NCBI GenBank assembly: GCA_017478855.1
Contig: JAFVCX010000015.1
Location: 1 to 53,011, forward strand
Reading direction: 5' to 3'
Length of the DNA: 53,011 nucleotides
Source of the DNA: Muribaculaceae bacterium
GTDB lineage: Bacteria; Bacteroidota; Bacteroidia; Bacteroidales; Muribaculaceae
Shown: in pieces, positions 8,161-16,474 of the stretch
How the letters are laid out: the number at the start of each line of letters is the position of its first letter
How positions within the stretch are numbered: the stretch's first letter is position 1
Notes under the pieces: model-generated
What the model was told of the DNA's origin: nothing
Seen by the model: only the letters and a program-made list of their open reading frames with translations
Database searches by the model: none
Translations under genes and position numbers: made by a program

Positions 8161-9051
8161 ATGAAAGCTAACAGTCAAGTGCGTGGTTTGACCTACGCGA
8201 TCATTTCGGCTTCGGCATTCGGTATGCTGGGGCTATTCTCGGTGCCATGTCTGCGCGCGGGCATGTCTACGTTGAGCATTGTATTTTATCGTTTTGTGAT
8301 AGGCAGCATAGCCATGCTGGCCATTGTGTTGTGGGGGCGACGCAACATGCGCATCACGAAACGCGATTTTTGGCAAATTATGCTCTTGGCAGCCTCCAAC
8401 AACTTCTCGGCCTACACAATGATTTTGGGGTATAACTACATGTCGAGTGGGGCGGCCCAAACGATTCAGTTTTCTTACCCCATTTTCACGTGCCTCATCA
8501 TGATTCTGTTCTTTCATGAACGGCTCACATGGCGCATCGCACTGTCGATTGCGCTCGCTGTGGTGGGGGTGGGTTGCATATCGGGGACGGGCGACATGAG
8601 CCAGTTTCCCATCAAGGGTGTGTCGATTGAGTTGGCATCAGGACTGATTTATGCCATCTATTTGGTGATGATTCCTATGATGCGCATTAATCGGCTCGAC
8701 AGTTCGGTGCTCACGTTTTATATATTTTTGTTCTCGGCCTTGCAGTGGCTCTTTATCTCGCCGTTTACGGGCGGCTTTGGCGCTATTCCCAGCTGGTCTA
8801 TCGGAGGCTCACTCATCATGATGGGCTTGGTGCCGACGGTGCTGTCAAACTTCGCCCTTGTACTGGCCCTCAAGAGTGTGGGCAGCACGCTGTCATCGAT
8901 TTGCGGCGCTATGGAGCCGGTCACGGCTATGTTGTGTGGTGCCATCGCTTTTGGCGAGCCGGTCACAGCCGTCGTCATGGTGGGCTTTGTGGCTATTGTC
9001 ACATCGGTGATGTTGCTGATTGTGAAGCCGGTCACAGCTTGTGAGCGCTAA
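8161..9051 (+). CDS. EamA/DMT family transporter
   Basis: A 296-residue inner-membrane protein with about ten hydrophobic helices in two EamA repeats (about residues 8-140 and 150-290), the standard drug/metabolite transporter architecture. Conserved pieces include SFGMLGLFS-like glycine/serine residues in helix 1, FYRFVIGSIAM at the end of helix 2, and GAMEPVTAMLCGAIAFGE in the second repeat. Substrate is unknown; relatives export amino acids or metabolites. ATG at 8161 is preferred over the adjoining GTG at 8158. The 119-base gap before it contains a weak inverted repeat near 8050-8063 but no clear promoter. Confidence 0.88.
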   Translation: MKANSQVRGLTYAIISASAFGMLGLFSVPCLRAGMSTLSIVFYRFVIGSIAMLAIVLWGRRNMRITKRDFWQIMLLAASNNFSAYTMILGYNYMSSGAAQTIQFSYPIFTCLIMILFFHERLTWRIALSIALAVVGVGCISGTGDMSQFPIKGVSIELASGLIYAIYLVMIPMMRINRLDSSVLTFYIFLFSALQWLFISPFTGGFGAIPSWSIGGSLIMMGLVPTVLSNFALVLALKSVGSTLSSICGAMEPVTAMLCGAIAFGEPVTAVVMVGFVAIVTSVMLLIVKPVTACER

Positions 9052-9087
9052 GGCCAGTGATATAATTCATAATGGATATTTTCTCGA

Positions 9088-10509
9088 ATGGCAGATAACA
9101 CACCGAATTATTGGGCAGGCGATGCGGCGGCTCAGAGTTTGGCCGCGTCGGTATTGGGGCAGCTGTCGTTTGACCCCACGCCCGAACAAATGTTGCTCAT
9201 CGCCGGTCTGTCCAAGTTTTTGCTGCATAGTCCGGAGAAAGGTGTGTTTTTGCTCAATGGTTATGCCGGCACGGGAAAAACGTCGGTGACGGGGGCTTTG
9301 GTGCGTGCCATGTCGCTATCGGGAATGAAATGTGTGCTCCTTGCCCCGACTGGTCGTGCAGCTCATGTGCTGGCCGAGTATGCCGGCCACCCGGCCTATA
9401 CCATTCATCGCAAAATCTATCGTCAGCGCAGTTATGCCAGCGAAATATATGGCCTTGCCGAGAATAAACACACCAACACGCTGTTTCTTGTGGACGAGGC
9501 ATCGATGATTTCCAATACCGTCAGCGAAATGACGCACTTTGGCTCTGGCCGTTTGCTCGACGACCTCATTTCCTATGTGTACTCCGGTGAGGGCTGCCGC
9601 TTGCTTCTCATGGGCGATGATGCGCAGTTGCCACCTGTGGGACAGCTGCAAAGTCCGGCTTTGAACCCCCAGCTGCTGCAATCCTATGGTCTTATCGTTT
9701 ATCAGATGACACTGCGCCAAACGGTGCGTCAAGCTCAAGAGAGCGGCATTCTGCATAATGCCACGATGTTGCGCTGTGCCATGGAGGAACAAGAACTTGT
9801 GGCTCCGCAACTGCAACTGGACGGACACGACGATATGGTGAGTGTTGCCGGCGACATGGTTCTTGAAACCATTAGCGATTGTTATGATAGCGATGGACTG
9901 GCAGATACCATCATCATTACCCGCAGCAATCGCCGAGCCACCCGGTTCAATGCCGGCATAAGGGCATCTATCCTTTATAGAGAGGAACTGCTTGCCAGCG
10001 GCGACTTGCTGCTGGTGGCCAAAAACAATTATTATTGGGCCGAAGAATATGAGCAGATTGATTTTATCGCCAATGGTGACGTGGCTCGCGTGGTGCGGGT
10101 AAAGGGCGAAACAGAACGCCGCTATGGGCTGCAATTTGCCACTATAACGGTAGAGTTGCCAGAACATGACAACTTGGAAATGGATGTCAAAGTGGTGCTC
10201 GACTGCCTGATGAGCGACACACCGGCCCTCACTCGCGAGCAGCAAGAACGCCTCTTTCAAGAAGTGTATGCTGAATTGCCCGGTGATAAGCGCACGAAGT
10301 ATCGCGAACTGAAACGCCATCCCTATTTTAATGCCCTGCAAGTGAAGTTTGCCTATGCGGTCACTTGCCACAAGGCACAAGGCGGACAGTGGAACAATGT
10401 GCTCATCGACATGGGAGGCATAGCACCAGAGGCCATGACAACCCTTGACTTTTATCGCTGGTTATACACGGCTCTCACTCGTGCCCGTCGCCGGGTTTAT
10501 CTTATTTGA
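9088..10509 (+). CDS. RecD/Pif1-like superfamily 1B DNA helicase
   Basis: A 473-residue cytoplasmic ATP-dependent helicase. Walker A is GYAGTGKT (58-65), motif Ia is APTGRAA (86-92), Walker B is LVDEAS (134-139), and motif III is GDDAQLPPVG (177-186). Near the C-terminus are VTCHKAQGGQWNNVLID and YTALTRAR (motifs V and VI). The order is that of SF1B 5'-3' helicases such as RecD2 and Pif1. It lacks the long N-terminal region of RecD2, so it is closer to the short ATP-dependent helicases annotated in Bacteroidetes as exodeoxyribonuclease V-like. No RecB or RecC is nearby, so a stand-alone repair role is inferred. Its last eight bases overlap the end of the convergent GHL10 gene. Confidence 0.9.
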   Translation: MADNTPNYWAGDAAAQSLAASVLGQLSFDPTPEQMLLIAGLSKFLLHSPEKGVFLLNGYAGTGKTSVTGALVRAMSLSGMKCVLLAPTGRAAHVLAEYAGHPAYTIHRKIYRQRSYASEIYGLAENKHTNTLFLVDEASMISNTVSEMTHFGSGRLLDDLISYVYSGEGCRLLLMGDDAQLPPVGQLQSPALNPQLLQSYGLIVYQMTLRQTVRQAQESGILHNATMLRCAMEEQELVAPQLQLDGHDDMVSVAGDMVLETISDCYDSDGLADTIIITRSNRRATRFNAGIRASILYREELLASGDLLLVAKNNYYWAEEYEQIDFIANGDVARVVRVKGETERRYGLQFATITVELPEHDNLEMDVKVVLDCLMSDTPALTREQQERLFQEVYAELPGDKRTKYRELKRHPYFNALQVKFAYAVTCHKAQGGQWNNVLIDMGGIAPEAMTTLDFYRWLYTALTRARRRVYLI

Positions 10510-12001
10510 TGCTGACGGGTGCGCTCTCGTTCCAGCAGCGGTCAAGAGCCGTCACCACCCAAATCCATTTGCCCTTTTGCTTGGGAATGTCGAAAGTGGT
10601 GCCGCCTGTGATGGTCTGAATGGCAGCGGCGTTGTTCAAGTCGATGTTTTGGCCTTTCTTGAAGCGATACACCACAAAACGCACAGCCTCCTGCATGGGG
10701 TCGGTCGTTGACGCGGCATTCCATGTGAGTTGCTTGTCACCACCTTTCAGTTTGCTGACTTTTAGGTTTTCGACTGCTGCGGGAGCTTTGTCGTCGAGCC
10801 AAGAATAAGCGGGAATCAGTGCCGGTGTGCTTTGATAATTGGCCGTCAATGAATCAAGTATGCCCTTATGGTTGTCGGTGATGTTATAGCCCGGCCACCA
10901 GCAAGGCCCCTGCACATGGGGCAACTCACGCATCAGGCGGAATTTATGGGCCAGCTGTGTGGGATTGAGCGTGTCGCCACCATCGGCCGCAATGTCGCGG
11001 TGACTCATGACGTTGTAGATGGCTTGCCCGTAATACATGTGCCGTCCGTTGGCATGTCGATCCCACCAGTAAGCCAGTTCGAGCGTTCCGGCCGCCTTGT
11101 GTTCCAGTTCCCAATAAAGTTGGGGAACCATATAATCTACCCATCCCTCGGCCGTCCATTTGGGGCAGTCGGCATAAAGCCTGTCGTAGCATTGCAATCC
11201 GTTGGTTTCGCTGCCGTCGGGGTCGTTTTTCTTATTGCGCCAAATGCCGAAGGGACTGATGCCAAAACGCACCCACGGTTTTACCTCAGCGATGGTGTTG
11301 TGCAATTGTTCAATGAGCAAATCCACGTTATGTCGCCGCCAGTCGCCCAAGTCCCATCCCAAACCATATCGGTTGTAGCTGGCCGTGTCGGGGAACTCGG
11401 CATCCTGCACGGGGTAGGGGTAGAAATAGTCGTCCATGTGAATGGCATCCACATCATAGCGGGCAAGAATATCGCGCACCACCTTGTCAATGAAATTGCG
11501 GCTTTCGGGCAGACCCGGATCAAAATAGATTTTTCCATCGGCATAATCGAGAAACCATTCGGGGTGTTCATAATAGACATGACCGGCTGCCGGCTTGTCG
11601 TCTTTGCCGCTGGTCACCCGATAGGGATTGATCCATGCGTGCAACTCCATGCCCCGCTTGTGGCTCTCTTCAATCATGAATTGCAGCGGATCCCACAGTG
11701 GGTTGGGAGCTTTGCCTGCTTCTCCCGTAATCCATCGCGACCATGGCTCCAGCTCGCTCACATAGGCGGCATCGGCTTGTGGGCGCACTTGCCACAGCAC
11801 GGCGTTGCAGCCGCTTTTTTGCAGCAAATCGAGCTGATTCACGAGATATTTCTGCGTTTCTTCACTGGTCATGCGAGCATATTGCCCTTGACCGATGATG
11901 TGCAACCACGCCCCTCTGAACTCGTGTTTGGGGTTGGTGGCGTGAGTGGGACCGGCCAAAAGAGCCAGCAGCAAAATTAGGATGGAATGCTTGATGTTCA
12001 T
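10502..12001 (-). CDS. GHL10 (YngK-like) family glycosidase-like protein
   Basis: A 499-residue exported protein with an N-terminal signal peptide (about 1-21, ending THA). Residues about 27-350 form a glycosyl-hydrolase-like TIM barrel of the GHL10/DUF187 family: EFRGAWLHI at the start, HAWINPYRV in the middle, and DAIHMDDYFYPYP, where acidic residues at the barrel ends are candidates for catalysis. The C-terminal part (about 405-499) looks like a fibronectin-III or Ig-like beta domain (PAAVENLKVSKLKGGDKQLTWN). Relatives are thought to act on polysaccharide or peptidoglycan-type sugars, but the substrate here is unknown. It lies 14 bases downstream of lpxB on the same strand and is probably co-transcribed. 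Confidence 0.85.
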   Translation of the reverse strand: MNIKHSILILLLALLAGPTHATNPKHEFRGAWLHIIGQGQYARMTSEETQKYLVNQLDLLQKSGCNAVLWQVRPQADAAYVSELEPWSRWITGEAGKAPNPLWDPLQFMIEESHKRGMELHAWINPYRVTSGKDDKPAAGHVYYEHPEWFLDYADGKIYFDPGLPESRNFIDKVVRDILARYDVDAIHMDDYFYPYPVQDAEFPDTASYNRYGLGWDLGDWRRHNVDLLIEQLHNTIAEVKPWVRFGISPFGIWRNKKNDPDGSETNGLQCYDRLYADCPKWTAEGWVDYMVPQLYWELEHKAAGTLELAYWWDRHANGRHMYYGQAIYNVMSHRDIAADGGDTLNPTQLAHKFRLMRELPHVQGPCWWPGYNITDNHKGILDSLTANYQSTPALIPAYSWLDDKAPAAVENLKVSKLKGGDKQLTWNAASTTDPMQEAVRFVVYRFKKGQNIDLNNAAAIQTITGGTTFDIPKQKGKWIWVVTALDRCWNESAPVSIK

Positions 12002-12015
12002 GTGGTATATCGGTT

Positions 12016-13143
12016 TTATTTGAGATCGTTTATTATGATTTGGGCAGCGGTGGCTGTGCAGTCGTCATTGCCCAGTTGTGACATCATGCGGTCGTAGCCG
12101 GCAAGTTGGGCACGACGGGCCTCGGTGGGCCTGAGCAGGACGGACAGGTGGCGGTCGATACCATCGGGGTCGCAGTGATGCAGCAACAATTCGGGGATGA
12201 TAGACTCGTCGGTTATCAGATTGGGAAGGGTCACATATTTTCCCTTGAGCAGCCGGCGATAGAATTTGTAGAGCCATTTGCTGCCGTTCATGCGGTAGCA
12301 GGCCACCTGCGGGGTGCCCAGCACGGCGGTTTCGAGCGTAGCCGTTCCACTGGTGACGAGAGCCGCCTCGGCATGGCGTACAAGTGGCCATGTTTGGCCA
12401 TAGAGCAGGGGTATATCCTCACTGCCCATGTGCACATACAGACTTTCCTCGATGCTGGGTGCGGCTGCGATGGCCAGCTGGCAGTCAGGATGCCGCCGGG
12501 CAGCCTCAAGCATTGTGGGCAGGTTGTCGCGAATCTCCTTGACACGCGATCCCGGCACAAGAGCGATGATGGGGCGCATGGCATCCCACCCATGCTGTGC
12601 GCAAAATGCCTCGCGGCTGGGGATGACAGCCGTGGCTTCGCCGATTTCCTGCACAGTGGGATTACCCACGTAACGAGCCTCAAATCCCCGCTGCGCATAC
12701 CATGCCGGCTCAAAGGGCAAGATGCACAGCATGCGGCTCACATAGCGCTTGATGTCCTTAACGCGCCACTCTTTCCACACCCACACTTTGGGTGAAATGA
12801 AATAATACACGGGCAGACCCAATGAGTGTGCAAATTTTGCGACTTTTAGGTTGAACGACGGGTAGTCAATCAGCACCACGGCATCAGGTCGCCATGCCGC
12901 AATGGTGGTGCGAGCTGTGCGCAGAAAGCCCATGATGGTGCGCAAGTGCTTAGCCACCTCGATGAAACCCATGTAGGCCATATCGCGGTAATGAATGACG
13001 GGGGCATGCCCGGCAGCTTGGGCCATTAAGTCGCCACCAAAGAATTTGAACTCGGCCTGTGCGTCACGTTTCTGCAGGGCCGCCATCAAGTGCGACCCAT
13101 GCAGGTCGCCCGACGCTTCACCTGCAATGATAAAATATCTCAT
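12016..13143 (-). CDS. lpxB: Lipid-A-disaccharide synthase
   Basis: LpxB (glycosyltransferase family 19) joins UDP-2,3-diacylglucosamine to lipid X to form the lipid A disaccharide at the inner membrane. The 375-residue length is normal. The N-terminus MRYFIIAGEASGDLHGSHL is the standard LpxB start and fixes the start codon. Further signatures are MGFIEVAKHL, LIDYPSFN, YYFISPKVWVWKEWR, and LVPGSRVKEIRDNLP for the nucleotide-sugar region. A -7 promoter box lies only eight bases before the ATG, so the mRNA leader would be almost absent. The GHL10 gene follows after 14 bases. Confidence 0.96.
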   Translation of the reverse strand: MRYFIIAGEASGDLHGSHLMAALQKRDAQAEFKFFGGDLMAQAAGHAPVIHYRDMAYMGFIEVAKHLRTIMGFLRTARTTIAAWRPDAVVLIDYPSFNLKVAKFAHSLGLPVYYFISPKVWVWKEWRVKDIKRYVSRMLCILPFEPAWYAQRGFEARYVGNPTVQEIGEATAVIPSREAFCAQHGWDAMRPIIALVPGSRVKEIRDNLPTMLEAARRHPDCQLAIAAAPSIEESLYVHMGSEDIPLLYGQTWPLVRHAEAALVTSGTATLETAVLGTPQVACYRMNGSKWLYKFYRRLLKGKYVTLPNLITDESIIPELLLHHCDPDGIDRHLSVLLRPTEARRAQLAGYDRMMSQLGNDDCTATAAQIIINDLK

Positions 13144-13383
13144 GACATTTGCAAAGATAGCGATTTTCTCTCACATGCAGCCGAATGACACGGCTTTTTC
13201 TTGCCACATCGGTTGAATCTTCGTACTTTTGCATCACAATAGAGAGAAAGAGTGGTCACACGCCTCCATGAGCCAAAAACTGGCTGGTGGCAGGAGTGAT
13301 AGTGCGATTTGCATCATTAATAGGACACGCTGAATAATATTTTGTAGCCATATTGCGTTTTATTTGAATAAGAGCAATAACTA
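13144..13383. promoter_or_regulatory. Divergent intergenic region lpxB / beta-helix lipoprotein
   Basis: On the minus strand TATCTTTG (13159-13152) is an exact -7 box for lpxB with no good -33. On the plus strand TTG at 13201-13203 and TACTTTTG at 13224-13231 (20-base spacer) form a promoter for the downstream lipoprotein operon. This gives a leader of about 145 bases (about 13238-13383). The leader has a small GCCA/TGGC hairpin near 13274-13286 and no reading frame I would support. Confidence 0.5.
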
Positions 13384-14787
13384 ATGAAACAACTGGTCTA
13401 CATACTAATAGCGATGGCGGTGGGGCTGACGGCCTGCATCGACGACGATTTTTCCACCTCGCAAAACGATTTGCTTACTTTCTCGACCGACACGGTGACT
13501 TTCGACACCGTTATCTCCCAGCAAGGCACGGCCACCAAGCAATTTATTGTGTATAACAGAGGTTCAAAGCAACTAAAAATCAGCAATATACGTGTGGCCG
13601 GTCTGAGTGATGCCCACTTCTATCTGAATGTGGATGGCCGCAAAGGCAGTGAATTTCGCGACGTGGAGGTGCGTGGCGGCGACAGCATCTTTGTGTTTGT
13701 GGAAAGTTACATTGATGAAACAAAACAAGATGCGCCACAGGAGATTGTGGATCGCATTGATTTTACAACCAACGGCGTGACGCAAAGTGTGATGCTCAAT
13801 GCTTGGGCACAAGACGTGGTGCGCCTCACCGCGGACACCATTTGGGAAAGCACGCGCTTCACGGCTGCCAAACCCTATCTCATCTATGACACGTTGCTCG
13901 TGGCTCCGGGAGCGACTTTAACCCTTGAGCCGGGTACAACGTTGCTCTTTCACAAAGGCGCGGCATTGCGTGTCTACGGCACGATGAAGGCCGTGGGCAC
14001 CATGGAGCAGCCCATCGTCTTGCGGGGCGACCGCCTCGACCATGTGGTGGGTAATATAGACTTCGACATCATGTCGGGACAGTGGGGTGGAGTCATATTT
14101 GGCGTGGGAAGCTACGGCAATGAGTGGGCGTTTGTGGATATGCGCGGCAGCGAGCTGGGCGTGCATGTGAGCAGTGAGAACGCCGGTCGTCGCACGCTGC
14201 ATCTGTTTAATTGCCGTCTGCACAACTCATCGTCGTCGTTGCTCACCACTTGGGGAGCATGGGTGGATGCCGAGGGCACCGAGATCAGCGACGCTGAAAA
14301 CGGAGTGGTGAACTTCGTGGGAGGACGTGTGCACCTCATCAACTGCACGCTGGCCAATTACTACCTGTTCAAGGCCGTGAACGACCCCATCTTGAATGTG
14401 TGGATTGACGATGAAGCCGGCTCGGTGTCGCCCCTTGTGTGCCATTTGGATAACTGCATCATCTATGGCAATGCCGATGACATTAACTTTGGCAACCTTG
14501 ACGACTCGCAGATTTATCTGCGCAACTGCCTCCTGAAAGCCAACGGCACCGATGACGCTAACTTTATCAATATAAAATGGAAGGGTGACCCCAAATTTTA
14601 TGTGGAGCGAGAAAAATATATCTTTGATTACCGACTGAAGAACGAGAGCGATGCCATCGCTGCCGGCGACCGCTCGCTCTGCCCGGCTTCGGCCCGCTAT
14701 GACCGTTATGGCCAAGACCGTTTTGCGCGTGAGGGAATAGACCTCGGTGCCTACGTGTGGGTTCCGGCTGAGGCTGCACAACAATGA
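13384..14787 (+). CDS. Right-handed beta-helix lipoprotein
   Basis: A 467-residue exported lipoprotein. The signal ends at GLTAC with Cys18 as the lipid anchor, followed by IDDDF; acidic residues just after the cysteine favour surface export in Bacteroidetes lipoproteins (family knowledge). Residues about 35-140 look like an Ig-like beta domain with a ferritin-like FDTVISQQGTATK opening common to this family. Residues about 150-460 contain repeated short strands and turn asparagines (LFNCRLHNSSS, LINCTLANYYLF, LDNCIIYGNADDI) consistent with a parallel beta-helix. It ends with a DRYGQDR...IDLGAY segment seen in many beta-helix proteins of the phylum. Function is unknown; it heads a three-gene unit. 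Confidence 0.8.
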   Translation: MKQLVYILIAMAVGLTACIDDDFSTSQNDLLTFSTDTVTFDTVISQQGTATKQFIVYNRGSKQLKISNIRVAGLSDAHFYLNVDGRKGSEFRDVEVRGGDSIFVFVESYIDETKQDAPQEIVDRIDFTTNGVTQSVMLNAWAQDVVRLTADTIWESTRFTAAKPYLIYDTLLVAPGATLTLEPGTTLLFHKGAALRVYGTMKAVGTMEQPIVLRGDRLDHVVGNIDFDIMSGQWGGVIFGVGSYGNEWAFVDMRGSELGVHVSSENAGRRTLHLFNCRLHNSSSSLLTTWGAWVDAEGTEISDAENGVVNFVGGRVHLINCTLANYYLFKAVNDPILNVWIDDEAGSVSPLVCHLDNCIIYGNADDINFGNLDDSQIYLRNCLLKANGTDDANFINIKWKGDPKFYVEREKYIFDYRLKNESDAIAAGDRSLCPASARYDRYGQDRFAREGIDLGAYVWVPAEAAQQ

Positions 14788-14808
14788 TGAAAATTTTCTT
14801 TTCACAAT

Positions 14809-15954
14809 ATGGAAAAAATATGGCTGTGCTTGGCTCACATGAGTGAGGCAGGCGAGGAGATGAAATGGATTAAAGATGCCTTCGACACCAACTGGGTGGT
14901 GCCTTTGGGCCCCAATGTGAATGCCTTTGAGGGACTGCTCGAAGAAATGGTGGGCGAGGGGCGGCATGTGGTGGCGCTCTCAAGCGGCACGGCAGCCATC
15001 CACCTTGCACTCGTCAATTTGGGTGTTACGTGGGGCGACGAGGTGATTTGCCAGTCGATGACGTTCAGCGCGAGTGCCAACCCCATCGTTTATCAGGGAG
15101 CGACTCCCGTGTTTGTCGACAGCGAACCGCTCACATGGAACATGGATCCCAATTTGCTCGAAGATGCCATCAAGCAGAGTTTGGCTCGCAAGGGACGTGT
15201 TCCTAAGGCCATCATTCCCGTTCACCTTTATGGCATGCCTGCTCAGATGGATGCCATCATGAGCATTGCGCGCCGCTACGGCATAGCCGTGATTGAGGAT
15301 TCGGCCGAGGCTTTCGGGTCGCGGTTTTGCGGCAAAGTGGCCGGTACGTTGGGCGACTTCGGCATCATGAGCTTTAATGGCAACAAGATGATTACCACCA
15401 GTGGCGGCGGTGCGCTTGTGTGTCCCACGCTCGAGGCCAAACAGCACACACTGTTTCTTGCCACGCAGGCACGCGAGCCGTTGCCCTACTATTTGCATAA
15501 AGAAATTGGCTACAACTATCGCATGAGCAATATTTGCGCCGGTATAGGGCGAGGCCAAATGACGGTGCTGCCCCAGCACTTGGCATGGCACCGCCACATG
15601 TGTGATGTGTATGCAGAAGCGCTGGCCGATATTGATGGTGTGACGGTGCACACCAACCCCGATGAGCGTTTCGACAGCAATTACTGGCTCAACACCATTC
15701 TTATCGATCCCAAGCTCACGGGTGGTGTCACGCCTGAGCATGTGCGCTTGCGCCTTGAGACCGAGGGAATCGAGAGCCGTCCGCTATGGAAACCCATGCA
15801 CACGCAACCGGTGTTCTGCGACGCGCCCGCGCTGGTGAATGGGGTGAGCGAGCGTCTGTTCAGTCAGGGACTTTGCCTGCCCAGTGGCCCTTGTGTGACC
15901 GATGCTGACGCTCGCCGCATCACCGACACTTTGCGCTCGTGCTTCAACCACTAA
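14809..15954 (+). CDS. DegT/DnrJ/EryC1/StrS family PLP aminotransferase
   Basis: A 381-residue cytoplasmic enzyme that usually transaminates keto-sugar nucleotides for surface polysaccharide or glycoprotein sugars. Typical marks are ALSSGTAAIHLAL (56-68), EDSAEAFGS (163-171) with Asp164 for the pyridine nitrogen, and SFNGNKMITTSGGG (188-201) with Lys193 as the PLP-binding lysine. The C-terminal IESRPLWKPMHTQPVF is also diagnostic. Closest in style to PglE/ArnB-like pyridoxal aminotransferases of Bacteroidetes. No other sugar-nucleotide genes are adjacent, so the pathway cannot be named. It starts 21 bases after the beta-helix lipoprotein gene and 15 bases before the VOC gene. Confidence 0.92.
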   Translation: MEKIWLCLAHMSEAGEEMKWIKDAFDTNWVVPLGPNVNAFEGLLEEMVGEGRHVVALSSGTAAIHLALVNLGVTWGDEVICQSMTFSASANPIVYQGATPVFVDSEPLTWNMDPNLLEDAIKQSLARKGRVPKAIIPVHLYGMPAQMDAIMSIARRYGIAVIEDSAEAFGSRFCGKVAGTLGDFGIMSFNGNKMITTSGGGALVCPTLEAKQHTLFLATQAREPLPYYLHKEIGYNYRMSNICAGIGRGQMTVLPQHLAWHRHMCDVYAEALADIDGVTVHTNPDERFDSNYWLNTILIDPKLTGGVTPEHVRLRLETEGIESRPLWKPMHTQPVFCDAPALVNGVSERLFSQGLCLPSGPCVTDADARRITDTLRSCFNH

Positions 15955-15969
15955 AAAGCAGATTTTGAG

Positions 15970-16356
15970 ATGAAAATAGAGCATGTGGCCATCAACGTGC
16001 ACGATTTGGAGCGCACAAAAGATTTTTTCGTGAAATATTTCGACGCGGTGGCCGGTGGAGGCTATTACAACCCACGCACGGGCTTGCGGTCTTGTTTCCT
16101 CTCTTTTGCCGACGGAGCGCGGTTAGAAATCATGAATTGGCCCACGATGGCCAATAATGCTGCTGCCGGTGAGCATGCCCTCGGTTACACCCACATCTGC
16201 ATGAGCGTGGGCAGCAAGGAAGCCGTGGATGCACTCACGCAGCGCCTTGTGGCCGACGGCTATCGCCACGTGAGCGGCCCGCGCACCACAGGCGAGGGCT
16301 ATTATGAAAGCTGCATTTTGCTTGATGGTGGCGAGGAATTAGAGCTGACCATATAA
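15970..16356 (+). CDS. VOC (glyoxalase/bleomycin resistance) family protein
   Basis: A 128-residue cytoplasmic protein with the duplicated beta-alpha-beta-beta-beta vicinal oxygen chelate fold. Candidate metal ligands are His5 (MKIEHVAIN), a glutamate in ARLEIMNW (about 53), a histidine in LGYTHICM (about 75) and a glutamate in the last strand (GGEELELTI). The two halves and this spacing fit glyoxalase I-like proteins, though the true substrate is not evident. It is the last gene of the unit starting with the beta-helix lipoprotein and is followed by a strong terminator. Confidence 0.85.
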   Translation: MKIEHVAINVHDLERTKDFFVKYFDAVAGGGYYNPRTGLRSCFLSFADGARLEIMNWPTMANNAAAGEHALGYTHICMSVGSKEAVDALTQRLVADGYRHVSGPRTTGEGYYESCILLDGGEELELTI

Positions 16357-16372
16357 AAATTGCAAAACAATT

Positions 16373-16422
16373 AATTCACAAAGCAATCGCCCGCAGAAAA
16401 GCGGGCGATTGCTTTGTGAATT
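16373..16422. terminator. Bidirectional terminator between VOC gene and aminotransferase
   Basis: A perfect 22-base-pair inverted repeat, 16373-16394 with 16401-16422, has a six-base loop AGAAAA. It lies between convergent genes and has A/T-rich outer pairs on both sides, so it can stop transcription in either direction. Confidence 0.85.
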
Positions 16423-16474
16423 CTCCGTGAAAATGGTCGCAATGAGATTGCAACAACCGGCCACGGCGGCGACT

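Noticed and set aside
14809-16356. A surface-polysaccharide or O-antigen locus around the DegT aminotransferase
   Set aside because: No glycosyltransferase, epimerase, flippase or polymerase lies nearby; only a lipoprotein and a VOC protein accompany it.
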